Shown here piece after piece: positions 14,127-23,709 of a stretch of DNA of 64,000 nt (its first letter is position 1; the number at the start of each line of letters is the position of its first letter). The notes under the pieces were generated by a model. It had not been told where the DNA came from and did no database searches. It saw nothing but the letters and a program-made list of their open reading frames with translations. The position numbers and the translations under genes are program-made. Source of the stretch: Microbacterium sp. LCT-H2 (GTDB lineage: Bacteria > Actinomycetota > Actinomycetes > Actinomycetales > Microbacteriaceae); NCBI RefSeq assembly GCF_001866135.1, contig NZ_MODW01000002.1:704917-768916 (forward strand). The letters run 5' to 3'.

Positions 14127-14717
14127 TCAGCGTGTCGGGTCGGACCCGCGGGACAGCTCGTCCCAGGAATCGACCGCGTCGACGGGACCATCATGCCGCG
14201 CCTCGGCGGGCGTGTCGGTGCGGTAGCGCCGACCGCCGACCTTCCAGCGTCGCCAGGTCGTCAGCACGAGGACCGCGGCCGCGAGCAGGATCGCCCAGCC
14301 GACGAGGGCGAGGTACGGCCAGGCCGACGGCACGATGCTCGCCGCGACCTCGTGGACGGCTCCGGTCCCGGCGAGCCCGGTCGTCTCGGTGACCGTCGCG
14401 GCCACGGCGCCGTACGCATCGCCGAGGAGCAGCTGCAACGTGGACCACCCCAGGAACAGCGCCGCCGCGGCAGCCAGCACACCGAAGACGATGCGCACGG
14501 CACGGCCGGCGATCGCGAGTGCTGCACCGAGGGCGAGCACGGCGAGGCTCAGCGGGGCGAGCAGCACGAGGGCGGAGGCACCAGGGACGAGGATGTCCTC
14601 CCCCGCATCCGCGCGCTGCACGGTGAACCAGGTCTGCGTGGAGGAGATGATGCCGATGGCGCCGGCCAGCAGGAACCCCGTCACGGAGAGGGAGCGGCCG
14701 CGCTGCGCGATGCTCAC
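14127..14717 (-). CDS. Trp-region conserved membrane protein (TIGR02234-like)
   Basis: This 196-aa integral membrane protein has about four hydrophobic segments, including one near [14 protein letters not shown] (residues 12-26) and others near 60-80, 85-105 and 145-165. An SSTQTWFTV motif follows the first helix, as in the actinobacterial family that normally sits between trpE and trpC. Its function is not known. The GTG start gives a 4-base overlap with the hisI stop (GTGA), so it follows hisI directly; trpE, the usual upstream neighbour, is absent. Confidence 0.86.
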   Translation of the reverse strand: MSIAQRGRSLSVTGFLLAGAIGIISSTQTWFTVQRADAGEDILVPGASALVLLAPLSLAVLALGAALAIAGRAVRIVFGVLAAAAALFLGWSTLQLLLGDAYGAVAATVTETTGLAGTGAVHEVAASIVPSAWPYLALVGWAILLAAAVLVLTTWRRWKVGGRRYRTDTPAEARHDGPVDAVDSWDELSRGSDPTR

Positions 14718-15097
14718 GAGGCGCTCACCCCGTCGACGGCGTCCAGGTCGGTGGTGTCGAAGCACGTCCGCGTGCCGGTATGGCATGCGGGGCCGGTCTG
14801 GTCGACGAGGAGCAGGAGCGCATCCCCGTCGCAGTCGAGCCGGGCCTCCCGCACGACCTGGATGTGGCCGGACGTGTCACCCTTGCGCCAGTACTCCTGG
14901 CGGGAGCGGGACCAGTAGGTCGCACGACCGGAGGTGAGCGTGCGGCGCAGCGCCTCGGCGTCCACCCACGCGAGCATGAGCACCTCGCGCGAATCCCACT
15001 GCTGCACGATGATCGGGGCGAGCCCGTCGGCGTTGAAGGCGACCTGTGCGATGCGGTCGTCGACGGAGACCTCGTCCTGCTTCGGCGTATCGGTCAT
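14714..15097 (-). CDS. hisI: Phosphoribosyl-AMP cyclohydrolase
   Basis: It opens the adenine ring of PR-AMP in histidine synthesis. The HisI core is complete: [33 protein letters not shown] and the zinc cysteines in [17 protein letters not shown]. At 127 aa it is the short monofunctional form; the HisE activity is on a separate gene at 16733-16996. It overlaps the hisF stop by 4 bases and the Trp-region membrane gene by 4 bases. Confidence 0.95.
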   Translation of the reverse strand: MTDTPKQDEVSVDDRIAQVAFNADGLAPIIVQQWDSREVLMLAWVDAEALRRTLTSGRATYWSRSRQEYWRKGDTSGHIQVVREARLDCDGDALLLLVDQTGPACHTGTRTCFDTTDLDAVDGVSAS

Positions 15098-15855
15098 CGG
15101 ACGAGCACTCCTTCCGCGCGCAGCGCGTCCTTCACATCGCCGACGGTCAGAGCCCCGGTGTGGAACACGCTCGCCGCGAGCACCGCGTCGGCTCCCGCTT
15201 TGATGGCCGGTGCGAAGTCGGTCGCCCGCCCTGCACCGCCGGAGGCGATCACCGGGATCGGCGCCACCTCGCGCATGAGGCGGACGAGCTCGAGATCGAA
15301 GCCGTCGCGGGTGCCGTCGGCGTCGATCGAGTTCACGAGCAGCTCCCCCGCGCCGCGCTCGGACGCCTCGCGCGCCCAGTCGAGCGCATCCAGCGTGGTC
15401 TGCGTACGGCCTCCGTGCGTGGTGACGACGAAGCCGGATCGCGTGGTGTCGGCGCGCTTGACGTCGAGCGAGAGCACGAGCACCTGGGCACCGAAGCGAT
15501 CCGCGATCTCGCCGATGAGCTCAGGACGGGCGATCGCCGCGGAGTTCACGCCGACCTTGTCCGCACCGACCGCGAGGAGCCGCGCGACGTCGTCGACGCT
15601 GCGCACCCCGCCGCCCACCGTCAGCGGCACGAAGACCTGCTCCGCGGTGCGCTGCACGACGTCGTAGGTCGTGGCCCGCGCATCCACCGTCGCGGTGACG
15701 TCCAGGAACGTGATCTCGTCGGCGCCCTGGGCGGCGTAGTGGCGGGCGAGCTCGACCGGATCGCCCATGTCGCGGAGGTTCTCGAAGTTGACGCCCTTGA
15801 CGACGCGGCCGTCCGCGACGTCCAGGCAGGGGATGACGCGACTCGCGAGGGTCAT
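15094..15855 (-). CDS. hisF: Imidazole glycerol phosphate synthase cyclase subunit
   Basis: This TIM barrel makes imidazole-glycerol phosphate and AICAR with ammonia from HisH. The two catalytic aspartates lie in [15 protein letters not shown] (near residue 11) and [13 protein letters not shown] (near 130). Phosphate loops are VGGGVRS and ASGGAG. Length 253 aa is normal. hisH, hisA and hisB are not in this window. It shares one base with the hisG stop. Confidence 0.96.
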   Translation of the reverse strand: MTLASRVIPCLDVADGRVVKGVNFENLRDMGDPVELARHYAAQGADEITFLDVTATVDARATTYDVVQRTAEQVFVPLTVGGGVRSVDDVARLLAVGADKVGVNSAAIARPELIGEIADRFGAQVLVLSLDVKRADTTRSGFVVTTHGGRTQTTLDALDWAREASERGAGELLVNSIDADGTRDGFDLELVRLMREVAPIPVIASGGAGRATDFAPAIKAGADAVLAASVFHTGALTVGDVKDALRAEGVLVR

Positions 15856-16694
15856 CAGAGCCTCGCCGCGTGGATCGCGGTGACCAGGATGGCCCGGGCG
15901 CCGAGGGCGTAGAGGTCGTCCATCACCTGGTTGACGCGACGCCGCGGGATCATCACGCGGACCGCCACCCAGGACGGATCGCGGAGCGGCGAGATCGTCG
16001 CGGACTCCCGGCCGGGGGCGATGGCCACGGCCTGATCGACCAGCTCGGTGGGGAGGTCGTAGTCGAGGAGCACGTAGCGGCGCGCCACCATCACGCCGCG
16101 GAGTCGGCGCAGCAGCGTCTCCACGCCGTCGGCCTCACCGGGACGGCTGATGAGCACGGCCTCGGACTCCAGGATCACGGGGCCGAAGATCTCCAGCCCG
16201 GCCTGCCGGAGCGTGGTCCCGGTGGACACGACGTCGGCGACCGCGTCGGCGACGCCGAGGCGTACCGCGGACTCCACGGCACCGTCGAGCTGCACGAGCT
16301 CGGCGTTCACGCCCTGGTCGCGGAGGAAGGATCCCACCAGACCCGGATAGGCGGAGGCGACGCGGACGCCGTCGAGGTCCTGGACGGAGGTGAAGCGTCC
16401 GGGAGGACCGGCGAAGCGGAACGTGGACGCCCCGAAACCGAGCTGCTCGATCTCGCGCGCCGGCTGCTGCACGTCGAGGAGGAGATCACGACCGGTGATC
16501 CCCACATCGAGGGCGCCGGAGGCCACATAGGTGGCGATGTCGCGCGGGCGGAGGAAGAAGAACTCGACGTCGTTCTCGGCGTCGATGACATGCAGGGTCT
16601 TGGGGTCGCGGCGGCCGGCGTAGCCCGCCTCCGCGAGCATCTCGGCGGCGGTCTCGGAGAGCGAGCCCTTGTTGGGAACGGCGATGCGCAGCAT
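15855..16694 (-). CDS. hisG: ATP phosphoribosyltransferase, long form
   Basis: This is the first and committed step of histidine synthesis (ATP + PRPP). The start [13 protein letters not shown] is typical. The PRPP-binding region [14 protein letters not shown] lies near residue 160. At 279 aa it carries the C-terminal ACT-like regulatory domain (about 205-279) of HisG-long enzymes, so direct histidine feedback inhibition without HisZ is expected. Confidence 0.96.
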   Translation of the reverse strand: MLRIAVPNKGSLSETAAEMLAEAGYAGRRDPKTLHVIDAENDVEFFFLRPRDIATYVASGALDVGITGRDLLLDVQQPAREIEQLGFGASTFRFAGPPGRFTSVQDLDGVRVASAYPGLVGSFLRDQGVNAELVQLDGAVESAVRLGVADAVADVVSTGTTLRQAGLEIFGPVILESEAVLISRPGEADGVETLLRRLRGVMVARRYVLLDYDLPTELVDQAVAIAPGRESATISPLRDPSWVAVRVMIPRRRVNQVMDDLYALGARAILVTAIHAARL

Positions 16695-16732
16695 GAACGG
16701 CTTTCAGTTCGAAGGAGTGGGACCGGAGCGCA

Positions 16733-16996
16733 TCACAGATGTCGGTAGACGTCCTGCAGGGAGAGGCCCTTCGCGAGCATCATCACCTGCAGGTGGTAGA
16801 GGAGCTGGGAGATCTCCTCGGCGGCAGCGGCATCCGACTCGTACTCTGCCGCCATCCAGACCTCGGCGGCCTCTTCGACGATCTTCTTGCCGATCGCATG
16901 CACGCCGCCGTCGAGCTCCGCCACGGTGCCCGATCCCTCGGGTCGGGTCTCGGCCTTGACGCTGAGCTCGGCGAACAGCTCGTCGAAAGTCTTCAC
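16733..16996 (-). CDS. hisE: Phosphoribosyl-ATP pyrophosphatase
   Basis: It hydrolyses PR-ATP to PR-AMP, the second step of histidine synthesis. This all-alpha MazG-like protein of 87 aa has the acidic metal site in [13 protein letters not shown] and ends [10 protein letters not shown]. Its start overlaps the rpe stop by 4 bases, and hisG follows after 38 bases. Actinobacteria commonly keep hisE-hisG as a pair apart from hisI. Confidence 0.94.
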   Translation of the reverse strand: MKTFDELFAELSVKAETRPEGSGTVAELDGGVHAIGKKIVEEAAEVWMAAEYESDAAAAEEISQLLYHLQVMMLAKGLSLQDVYRHL

Positions 16997-17673
16997 CCCT
17001 CCAGGCTACCGGCTCGCGCGAGGTCCCTGAGCCGGGTGACGGCCGCCTCCACGTCGTCCGCACCGTAGACCGCGGATCCGGCGACGAAGGTGTCGGCTCC
17101 CGCTTCGGCCGCCTGGGCGATCGTCGCGGCGGAGATGCCGCCGTCGACCTGGAGCCAGACGGACGAGCCTCGACGCCGTGCCTCCGCGGACAGCGCCTGC
17201 AGCTTCGGCATGGTCTCGGGCAGGAAGCCCTGTCCGCCAAACCCCGGCTCGACGGTCATCACGAGGATCTGGTCGAACTCGTCCAGCAGGTCGAAGAGTC
17301 CCTCGACAGGAGTCGCGGGCTTGACCGCGACCCCGGCACGGGCGCCGATGTCGCGCAGCCGCCGCGCGAGAGCCACCGGCTCCCCCGCCGCCTCCAGGTG
17401 GAAGGTCACGCTCGCGGCGCCCAGCTCGGCGTAGCCCGGGGCCCAGCGATCCGGATCCGTGATCATGAGATGCACGTCCAGCGGGACCGGGCTGGTCTCC
17501 TGGATGCGCTGGACCATCTGCGGGCCGAACGTGAGGTTCGGGACGAAGTGGTTGTCCATGACGTCGACGTGCGCGAAGTCGGCCGTCGCGATGCGGGCGA
17601 GCTCCGCCTGCATGTTGACGAAGTCGGCGGCGAGGATGCTGGGGTTGATGCGCGGGGCGCGGGGCAGATCCAT
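16993..17673 (-). CDS. rpe: Ribulose-phosphate 3-epimerase
   Basis: It interconverts ribulose-5-P and xylulose-5-P in the pentose phosphate pathway, feeding PRPP supply for the downstream his genes. The barrel shows [22 protein letters not shown] (metal His and Asp), [21 protein letters not shown] and QVDGGIS. The ATG at MDLPRAP gives the usual length of 226 aa; longer in-frame readings run into rsmB. The gap to rsmB is only 4 bases. Confidence 0.95.
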   Translation of the reverse strand: MDLPRAPRINPSILAADFVNMQAELARIATADFAHVDVMDNHFVPNLTFGPQMVQRIQETSPVPLDVHLMITDPDRWAPGYAELGAASVTFHLEAAGEPVALARRLRDIGARAGVAVKPATPVEGLFDLLDEFDQILVMTVEPGFGGQGFLPETMPKLQALSAEARRRGSSVWLQVDGGISAATIAQAAEAGADTFVAGSAVYGADDVEAAVTRLRDLARAGSLEG

Positions 17674-17677
17674 GGTC

Positions 17678-19153
17678 TCAACCTTCCTTCGGGGCGTCTG
17701 TCGCCTCCAGCGGTCGCTGCAGGAGTGCGAGGAACATCGCATCGGTGCCGTGCCGATGCGGCCAGAGCTGAGCGCTGCCCGTCTGCGCCCGCCCGTCGTC
17801 GGCGAGATCGATCGGCGACTGCGCCACGCCGTGCAGCACCGCACGCGCATCGAGCTCGACGAGCTTCGGCCGGATGCGCCGCACCTCCTCGACCACCGCC
17901 GTGGTCTCCGCGAGATGGGGAGAACAGGTGACGTACGCGACGACGCCTCCCGGTGCGAGAGCGTCCGCAGCCGCCGTGAGCAGGCCGACCTGCAGCGGCA
18001 CGAGCTCGGCGACGTCTGCCGGGGACTTGCGCCATCGGGCCTCCGGGCGCCGACGGAGGGCGCCGAGGCCGGTGCAGGGCGCGTCCACGAGGATCCGATC
18101 GAACGCGTCCGGCCGCTCGGCCGCCAGCTCCCGGCCGTCCCGCTCGTGCACGGTGACCTCGCCCGGAACGGCGCGCAGGGCGTTGCGCACGAGCCGGGCG
18201 CGGGTGGGCACCACCTCGTTGGCTTCCAGGACGGCGTCGTTCTGCCGGGCGACGGCAGCGAGCAGGGCGGTCTTCCCGCCGGGGCCCGCGCAGAGATCGA
18301 GCCACCGCTCCCCTGTGCGCAGCGGCGTCGCCGTGGTCAGCGCGAGCGCGACGAGCTGAGACCCCTCGTCCTGCACCCGGACCGCGCCATCGGAGGCGGT
18401 CAACGCGAGGCGCGGATCGCCTCCCGGAGACGCGAACGCCGTGGCGGCGTATGGCCGGCGCGGCTCCTGGGGCTTTGCCAGACCGGGAAGGGCGACGAGC
18501 GTGACCTCGGGCGAGACGTTGTCGGCCTCCAGCAGGGCGTCCAGTTCCTCGACCCGCCCCTCAGCGGCGAGGGCGCGCCGCAGCGCCCGGATGATCCAGA
18601 CCGGGTGCGCGGCGCGGAGGGCCAGGCGTTCGTCGTCCGATCGCGCTGCCGCCTCGATGCGCGCGAGCCACTCGCCCGGCGATTCGCGGGCGATCCGCCG
18701 GAGCACCGCATTGGCGAAGCTCGACGCCCCGCGTCCCGCCGTGAGGGCCACGAGGTTCACCGATTCGTTCACGGCCGCGTGCGAGGCCACCCGTGTCGCG
18801 AGAAGCTGATGCACCGCGAGCCGGAGGGCGTCGAGCACCACCGGGTCGATCGCGTCGGCGGAGCGGTCGGCCGCGGCGGCGATGATCGCGTCGTACGTGC
18901 CCCGGCGCCGGAGAGTGCCGTAGGTCAACTCAGTCGCGAGAGCCGCGTCCTGCGGGTTCAGGCCCGTCTCGGCGATCGCGGTCGGGAGGAGCAGGTTGGC
19001 GTAGGCGTCGGAGTCCGACACCGCCCTGAGCACGTCGTAGGCCACGCGGCGCGCCGGCTGGACCGACCGGTTCGGGCCGCGGCCGCCTCCGTTCCGGGCC
19101 CGGCCGTCGTGCTGCCGACCCGAGCCGGGGCGCCGTCCGTCGTTCGCGTTCAC
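17678..19153 (-). CDS. rsmB: 16S rRNA m5C967 methyltransferase-like protein (RsmB/Sun)
   Basis: An N-terminal NusB-like RNA-binding domain (about residues 35-170) is followed by a SAM-dependent methyltransferase domain. DLCAGPGGKTALLAA forms the SAM site. The catalytic cysteines are in VDAPCTGLG (near 358) and VTCSPHLAET (near 411). The first 30 residues form a low-complexity Gly/Arg/Asn extension, which may bind RNA. The GTG start overlaps the fmt stop by 4 bases, the usual fmt-rsmB coupling. Confidence 0.92.
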   Translation of the reverse strand: MNANDGRRPGSGRQHDGRARNGGGRGPNRSVQPARRVAYDVLRAVSDSDAYANLLLPTAIAETGLNPQDAALATELTYGTLRRRGTYDAIIAAAADRSADAIDPVVLDALRLAVHQLLATRVASHAAVNESVNLVALTAGRGASSFANAVLRRIARESPGEWLARIEAAARSDDERLALRAAHPVWIIRALRRALAAEGRVEELDALLEADNVSPEVTLVALPGLAKPQEPRRPYAATAFASPGGDPRLALTASDGAVRVQDEGSQLVALALTTATPLRTGERWLDLCAGPGGKTALLAAVARQNDAVLEANEVVPTRARLVRNALRAVPGEVTVHERDGRELAAERPDAFDRILVDAPCTGLGALRRRPEARWRKSPADVAELVPLQVGLLTAAADALAPGGVVAYVTCSPHLAETTAVVEEVRRIRPKLVELDARAVLHGVAQSPIDLADDGRAQTGSAQLWPHRHGTDAMFLALLQRPLEATDAPKEG

Positions 19154-20070
19154 GAGCCGGCCACCGGAGTCGCGCCCTGCAGGCCCCGCCACCAGTCCGC
19201 GGCGTTCATGGGGCCCTTGCCCGCGGGCTGCAGCCGGGTGACCGCCAGCGGCGCGGTGGCCGTCCCGATGAGGACCTCCGCTCGCGTGCCCGCCATGGCG
19301 CCCGACGACAGATCCTCCGCCTCGGCACCGGCGGGTCGTGCCTCGAGGATCTTGAGCCGCTGACCGTCGATCGTCGTGTGCGCTCCCGGCTCCGGCGTGA
19401 CTCCGCGGAACCGGGCGTACACGGCGTCGAACGGCTCGCGGAAGTCGAGGAGACCGTCTTCGAGCGTCAGCTTGCCGGCGAACGTCGGCTCGCCCTCCTG
19501 CGGCACGGCGCGGGCGCTGCCGTCCGCGATCGCAGCGACCACGTCGGCGGTGAGAGCGGCGCCGTCGAGTGCCAGGGCCTCCAGCGCCTCCCCCGCCGTT
19601 GATGTGCCCGGGAGTTCGACGGCACGCAGCGCGAACACGTCGCCGGCATCGAGCTCGGGGACGAGCTGGAAGACGCTCGCACCGAGGACCGGATCTCCGG
19701 CGATCAGGGCGCGCTGCACCGGAGCGGCACCGCGCCACGCCGGCAGCAGCGAGAAGTGCAGGTTGATCCACCCGGCCTCCGGCGTGGACAGCAGCGGCTC
19801 ACGGACGAGCCCTCCGTACGCGACGATCACGCCGAGCTCCGGGCGCAGGGCCGCGATCTCGGTCGTCACCGCCTCGTCCAGCCGGGCAGCGTGGATGACC
19901 GGCAGGCCGAGCTCAACCGCAGCCTGAGCGACCGGCGACGGGGTCAGCACACGCTTGCGCCCGAGGGGGGCGTCCGGGCGCGTCACCACGGCGACGATGT
20001 CGTGCTCGGCGGCGAGGCGTCGCAGAGTGGGGACCGCGGCGGCGGGAGTGCCGGCGAAGACGAGGCGCAT
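19150..20070 (-). CDS. fmt: Methionyl-tRNA formyltransferase
   Basis: It formylates initiator Met-tRNA using 10-formyl-THF. It starts MRLVFAGTPAAAVPTL, and the catalytic region NLHFSLLPAWRGAAPVQRA lies near residue 103. The C-terminal tRNA-binding domain (about 205-306) is present. Length 306 aa is standard. It follows priA after 18 bases. Confidence 0.96.
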   Translation of the reverse strand: MRLVFAGTPAAAVPTLRRLAAEHDIVAVVTRPDAPLGRKRVLTPSPVAQAAVELGLPVIHAARLDEAVTTEIAALRPELGVIVAYGGLVREPLLSTPEAGWINLHFSLLPAWRGAAPVQRALIAGDPVLGASVFQLVPELDAGDVFALRAVELPGTSTAGEALEALALDGAALTADVVAAIADGSARAVPQEGEPTFAGKLTLEDGLLDFREPFDAVYARFRGVTPEPGAHTTIDGQRLKILEARPAGAEAEDLSSGAMAGTRAEVLIGTATAPLAVTRLQPAGKGPMNAADWWRGLQGATPVAGS

Positions 20071-20088
20071 GAAGGTTCTCCGGAAGGG

Positions 20089-22053
20089 TCAGAGTTCTGG
20101 ATCGAGGATATCGAGGCGGACCGAGAGCGTGCTGCGGGCGGCCTTGGTGCGGCCTCGGCGGCCGCTCACCGCCTCGGCCACGACGGCAGCACGGAGGGTG
20201 GTCGCGACGCGGCTCCCCGCGCCGTAGTCGAAGCGCACGAGAGCACGGACCCGCGGCGGAACGTCATCGGACTCGACGGGGACGGGGCCGAGCACCGCGT
20301 CCGCGGGCAGGGAGAGTTCGGACAGCGCCTCCAGGGCGCGAGCGACGGCGGCCGCTGACCCTTCCACGAGCGCGACCCGCGCGGTCGGGGGCATGTGCAG
20401 CGGTGCGCGGTGCTCCAGCTCCGTGCGCGCGTAGGCGGCCTGGTTCCAGGTGGCCAGCGCTCTGGCGACGGCGCCGTCGACGCCGACGAGGTGGACCGGA
20501 GCGCCGGGGGCGGCCAGGGCGGCGGCATTCGACCACCACCGCAGACACGCTTCGCCGATGCGCAGATCCGGCGCCTGCAGCATCCGCGGGCCGTCGAGCA
20601 GGACGACGGCCCGGTAGCCGCCTTCCGCGAGCGGCTCGGCGCCACGAGTGGCGACCACGAGGGCTGGACGCGCATCGACGCGCTCCACCGGGTGACTGCC
20701 GTCGGCGACGATGACGCGGACACCGGGGAAGGCGCGGCCCAGCTCATCGGCTGTCCGTTCGCTTCCCGACGAGGCGAGTCGGAGACGGGTCGAGGAACAC
20801 GCCGGGCACGTCCATGCCCTGGCACCGCGCCCGCACCACCCGCAGACCGGGACCGCGCCGCGATGGCGGGCGCCGAGGGGGCCGCCGCAGTGCGGGCATC
20901 GGGCGGGAGCTCGGCAGTCGGCGCAGACGAGCGACGGCGCGAAGCCGGGCCGCGAGACCTGGATGAGCACCGGCCCGTCCGCGGCCGCGTTCCGGGCGGC
21001 GAGGAAGGCCGACGATGGCATGCGCTGCGGCGTCGGCTGCTCCATCTCCTGGGGAGTGCTGAGCACGACACGCGGGAGCACGCGCCGGGTCGCGCGGATA
21101 TCCCGCAGCCAGCCGTGCACGACGAGCCGCTCGACCTCGGTCGTCCGCGTATGACCGGCGAAGAGCAGGGCCGAGCCCTCCGCCTCCTGTCGCAGCAGCG
21201 CCGCGTCCCGGGCGTGGACGTAGGGTGCGAGCGGCTCGCCCAGCAGACTGTCGCCGTCGTCCCACAGCGCCACGAGACCGGCGACGACGGGGGCGTACAC
21301 GGCGGACCTGTTCCCGACGACGATGCAGGGCGCGTCCTCGAGCGTGCGCAGGAAGGAGCGGTAGCGATCCGGGTTGGTCTGTCGCGAGTCGTACCGTGCG
21401 ATCGCCTCCGCGGGGACGAACCCGTCGAGGGCGGCCAGCAGCCGATCGAGGTCACGGTGGTCAGGCACGACGAGGATGCTCGACTTCCCGGCCGCGAGCG
21501 TCGTGGCCGCGGCGGCGGCGAGCATCCGCGCCCAGCCCGGCATGTCGTCGGTGAGCTGCGGGATGGCCTCGACGGCCGCACGACCGCTCTCGTCGAGCAC
21601 CGCCTGCAGTCCGTCATAGAGTGCGACGACGGACGCGGCCTCGTCGTGAGCCTCGGGTTCGAGCAGCGGCGTCGGGGCGTCGGCGGTCCAGGCTTTCTCG
21701 ACCCGCACCTGCCGCTTCGGGATCACCAGCCGCAGCACGTCGGACGCCGACCCTGCCGCGCGATCCGCGACGCGCCGCGCCAGTCGGTACAGGCGATCCG
21801 GCAGCACGGGGATGTCCGACACGATGCTCTCGACCTCGGAGAGCGGCCGATCGGCGTCGTCCTCCACGCTCAGCTCCACCACGAATCCGTCGACCACGCG
21901 CCCCGCGGTCCGCAGGGGCACGCGCACGCGGACCCCGGGCTCGATGTCACCGAGCTCCGGCGGGAGGGCGTAGTCGAACAGGCGGTCGAGCTGCGGCAGC
22001 GGCGACTCGAGGAGCACCCGGGCGATGCGCCGGCTCTCCGGAGAGATCAGCAC
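20089..22053 (-). CDS. priA: PriA-like replication restart protein with degenerate helicase motifs
   Basis: This is the actinobacterial PriA homologue (654 aa). The N-terminal DNA-binding domain includes LFDYALPPEL and GVRVRVPLR. The zinc-binding cysteines are present in the middle (CADCRAPARCPHCGGPL and CGWCGRG..CPAC). The ATPase signatures are eroded: the Walker A position reads AAGKSS and the DEAH position reads WDDGD. Known actinobacterial PriA proteins share this loss and are thought not to be active helicases. Start GTG (VLISPESRRIARVLLESPL) lies 10 bases after the metK stop. Longer readings extend into metK and have no family similarity. Confidence 0.9.
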   Translation of the reverse strand: MLISPESRRIARVLLESPLPQLDRLFDYALPPELGDIEPGVRVRVPLRTAGRVVDGFVVELSVEDDADRPLSEVESIVSDIPVLPDRLYRLARRVADRAAGSASDVLRLVIPKRQVRVEKAWTADAPTPLLEPEAHDEAASVVALYDGLQAVLDESGRAAVEAIPQLTDDMPGWARMLAAAAATTLAAGKSSILVVPDHRDLDRLLAALDGFVPAEAIARYDSRQTNPDRYRSFLRTLEDAPCIVVGNRSAVYAPVVAGLVALWDDGDSLLGEPLAPYVHARDAALLRQEAEGSALLFAGHTRTTEVERLVVHGWLRDIRATRRVLPRVVLSTPQEMEQPTPQRMPSSAFLAARNAAADGPVLIQVSRPGFAPSLVCADCRAPARCPHCGGPLGARHRGAVPVCGWCGRGARAWTCPACSSTRLRLASSGSERTADELGRAFPGVRVIVADGSHPVERVDARPALVVATRGAEPLAEGGYRAVVLLDGPRMLQAPDLRIGEACLRWWSNAAALAAPGAPVHLVGVDGAVARALATWNQAAYARTELEHRAPLHMPPTARVALVEGSAAAVARALEALSELSLPADAVLGPVPVESDDVPPRVRALVRFDYGAGSRVATTLRAAVVAEAVSGRRGRTKAARSTLSVRLDILDPEL

Positions 22054-22063
22054 CGCAGGCCCC

Positions 22064-23257
22064 TCAGAGCCCGGCAGCGCGCCGCAGCTCCTCGGCCCGG
22101 TCCGTCCGCTCCCATGTGAAGTCCGGCAGCTCCCGGCCGAAGTGCCCGTACGCGGCCGTCTGCGCGTAGATCGGACGCAGGAGGTCGAGCTGCTCGATGA
22201 TGGCCTGCGGCCGGAGGTCGAACACCTCGTCGATGGCCCGGGTGATGACCTCGTCGGACACCCGTCCGGTGCCGAACGTCTCCACGTACAGGCCGACCGG
22301 TCGCGCGACGCCGATCGCGTAGGCGACCTGCACCTCGAGGCGGTCGGCGAGACCCGCGGCGACCGCGTTCTTGGCGACCCAGCGGGTCGCGTACGCGCCC
22401 GAGCGGTCGACCTTCGACGGGTCCTTGCCGCTGAAGGCACCACCGCCGTGCCGTGCGGCGCCGCCGTACGTGTCGATGATGATCTTGCGACCGGTGAGCC
22501 CGGCGTCGCCCTTGGGACCGCCGGTGACGAAGGGGCCCGCCGGGTTGATGTAGTAGGTGACGTCGTCGAGGTCGAGGCCCGTCGTGGCGAGGACCGGGTC
22601 GATGACGTGCTCGCGGATCTGCGCCTTGAGGTCGTCCTGGGCGATGTCCGGGTTGTGCTGGGTGGACAGCACGACGGCGTCGACGGTCTTCGGGGTGAAG
22701 CCGTCGTAGCCGAGGGTGACCTGCGTCTTCCCGTCCGGGCGCAGGAAGGGCAGCAGCCCGCTGCGGCGCACCTCCGTCAGCCGCTCGGCGATGCGGTGCG
22801 CGGTCCATGCGGCCATCGGCATGAGCTGCGGGGTCTCGTTGGTGGCGAACCCGAACATGATGCCCTGGTCTCCGGCGCCGAGACCGTCGAGCGGATCCAC
22901 AGACGAGCCGTCACGGTGCTCCTGAGCGTTGTCGACGCCGTGGGCGATGTCGGTGGACTGCTCCCCCACCGAGACGCTGACGCCGCAGGAGTCGCCGTCG
23001 AAGCCGGTGTCGGAGGAGGTGTAGCCGATGCCGTTCACGACCTGGCGGACGATCGTCGGGATGTCGACGTAGGCGTCGGTCCGGATCTCCCCCGCCACGT
23101 GGACGAGGCCGGTCGTGACGAGCGTCTCGACCGCGACCCGGGAACCGGGATCCTTCGCGAGGAGCCCGTCGAGGATGCTGTCCGAGATCTGGTCGCAGAT
23201 CTTGTCCGGATGCCCTTCAGTGACGGACTCGGACGTGAACAGACGCAGCGCGCTCAT
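22064..23257 (-). CDS. metK: S-adenosylmethionine synthase
   Basis: It makes SAM from methionine and ATP in the cytoplasm. It starts [19 protein letters not shown], with the ATP-site His in this segment. The signatures [10 protein letters not shown] (near 120) and [16 protein letters not shown] (near 280) are intact. Length 397 aa is normal. It is preceded by an 88-bp gap after rpoZ that holds a hairpin, so it may also have its own promoter. Confidence 0.97.
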   Translation of the reverse strand: MSALRLFTSESVTEGHPDKICDQISDSILDGLLAKDPGSRVAVETLVTTGLVHVAGEIRTDAYVDIPTIVRQVVNGIGYTSSDTGFDGDSCGVSVSVGEQSTDIAHGVDNAQEHRDGSSVDPLDGLGAGDQGIMFGFATNETPQLMPMAAWTAHRIAERLTEVRRSGLLPFLRPDGKTQVTLGYDGFTPKTVDAVVLSTQHNPDIAQDDLKAQIREHVIDPVLATTGLDLDDVTYYINPAGPFVTGGPKGDAGLTGRKIIIDTYGGAARHGGGAFSGKDPSKVDRSGAYATRWVAKNAVAAGLADRLEVQVAYAIGVARPVGLYVETFGTGRVSDEVITRAIDEVFDLRPQAIIEQLDLLRPIYAQTAAYGHFGRELPDFTWERTDRAEELRRAAGL

Positions 23258-23307
23258 CGATGCTCCAGAACGGGGACGGACGGTGGGAGGGTGTGGCACC
23301 CATTCTG

Positions 23308-23339
23308 GACCGCGCCACCGACGTGGGGGCGGCGCGGTC
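23308..23339 (-). terminator. Hairpin after rpoZ, possible terminator or attenuator
   Basis: GACCGCGCC and GGCGCGGTC form a perfect 9-bp stem beginning 6 bases after the rpoZ stop, with a 14-nt loop. No U-tract follows. It could end part of the upstream transcript before metK. Confidence 0.5.
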
Positions 23340-23345
23340 GTCGAG

Positions 23346-23600
23346 TTACTCCGCGTGACGCAGGCGGAGCTTGTCCTCGTTGATCTCGTGCAGGGCGATG
23401 GTGAGCGGCTTGTCCTCGACCGAGGAGTCGACGAGCGGGCCCACGTTGTCGAAGAGGTTCCCCTCGTGCAGGTCGGAGTAGTAGTCGTTGATCTGACGAG
23501 CGCGCTTGGCGGCGTAGATCACGAGCTCGTACTTGGAGTCGACGCGCTCCAGCAGGTTGTCGATGGGGGGATCGATGATGCCGTTGTTGCGTCCGGCCAT
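23346..23600 (-). CDS. rpoZ: RNA polymerase omega subunit
   Basis: This small assembly subunit of RNA polymerase (84 aa) binds the beta-prime C-terminus. The conserved core is [25 protein letters not shown], followed by the actinobacterial tail [26 protein letters not shown] lies upstream of the ATG. It lies next to gmk, as in most actinobacteria. Confidence 0.96.
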   Translation of the reverse strand: MAGRNNGIIDPPIDNLLERVDSKYELVIYAAKRARQINDYYSDLHEGNLFDNVGPLVDSSVEDKPLTIALHEINEDKLRLRHAE

Positions 23601-23709
23601 GGGTGGACCTCCTGATCAGGCGACGGGATTCGCCGCGAAGACGATGCTGCGGGCCCGCGACCCTTCGACGGACTCGGGGACGGGCGTGGTGCTCGACCCC
23701 GGAAACGGG

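Noticed and set aside
22826..22838. CGGGGTCTCG copy inside metK, similar to the 84-nt hairpin arms
   Set aside because: It is explained by codons of the conserved metK protein and has no inverted partner nearby. A similar hit in aroE near 44488 is rejected for the same reason.
23258..23345. Possible SAM riboswitch ahead of metK
   Set aside because: The gap is only 88 bp and most of it is a simple 9-bp hairpin; no SAM-riboswitch core was recognised.
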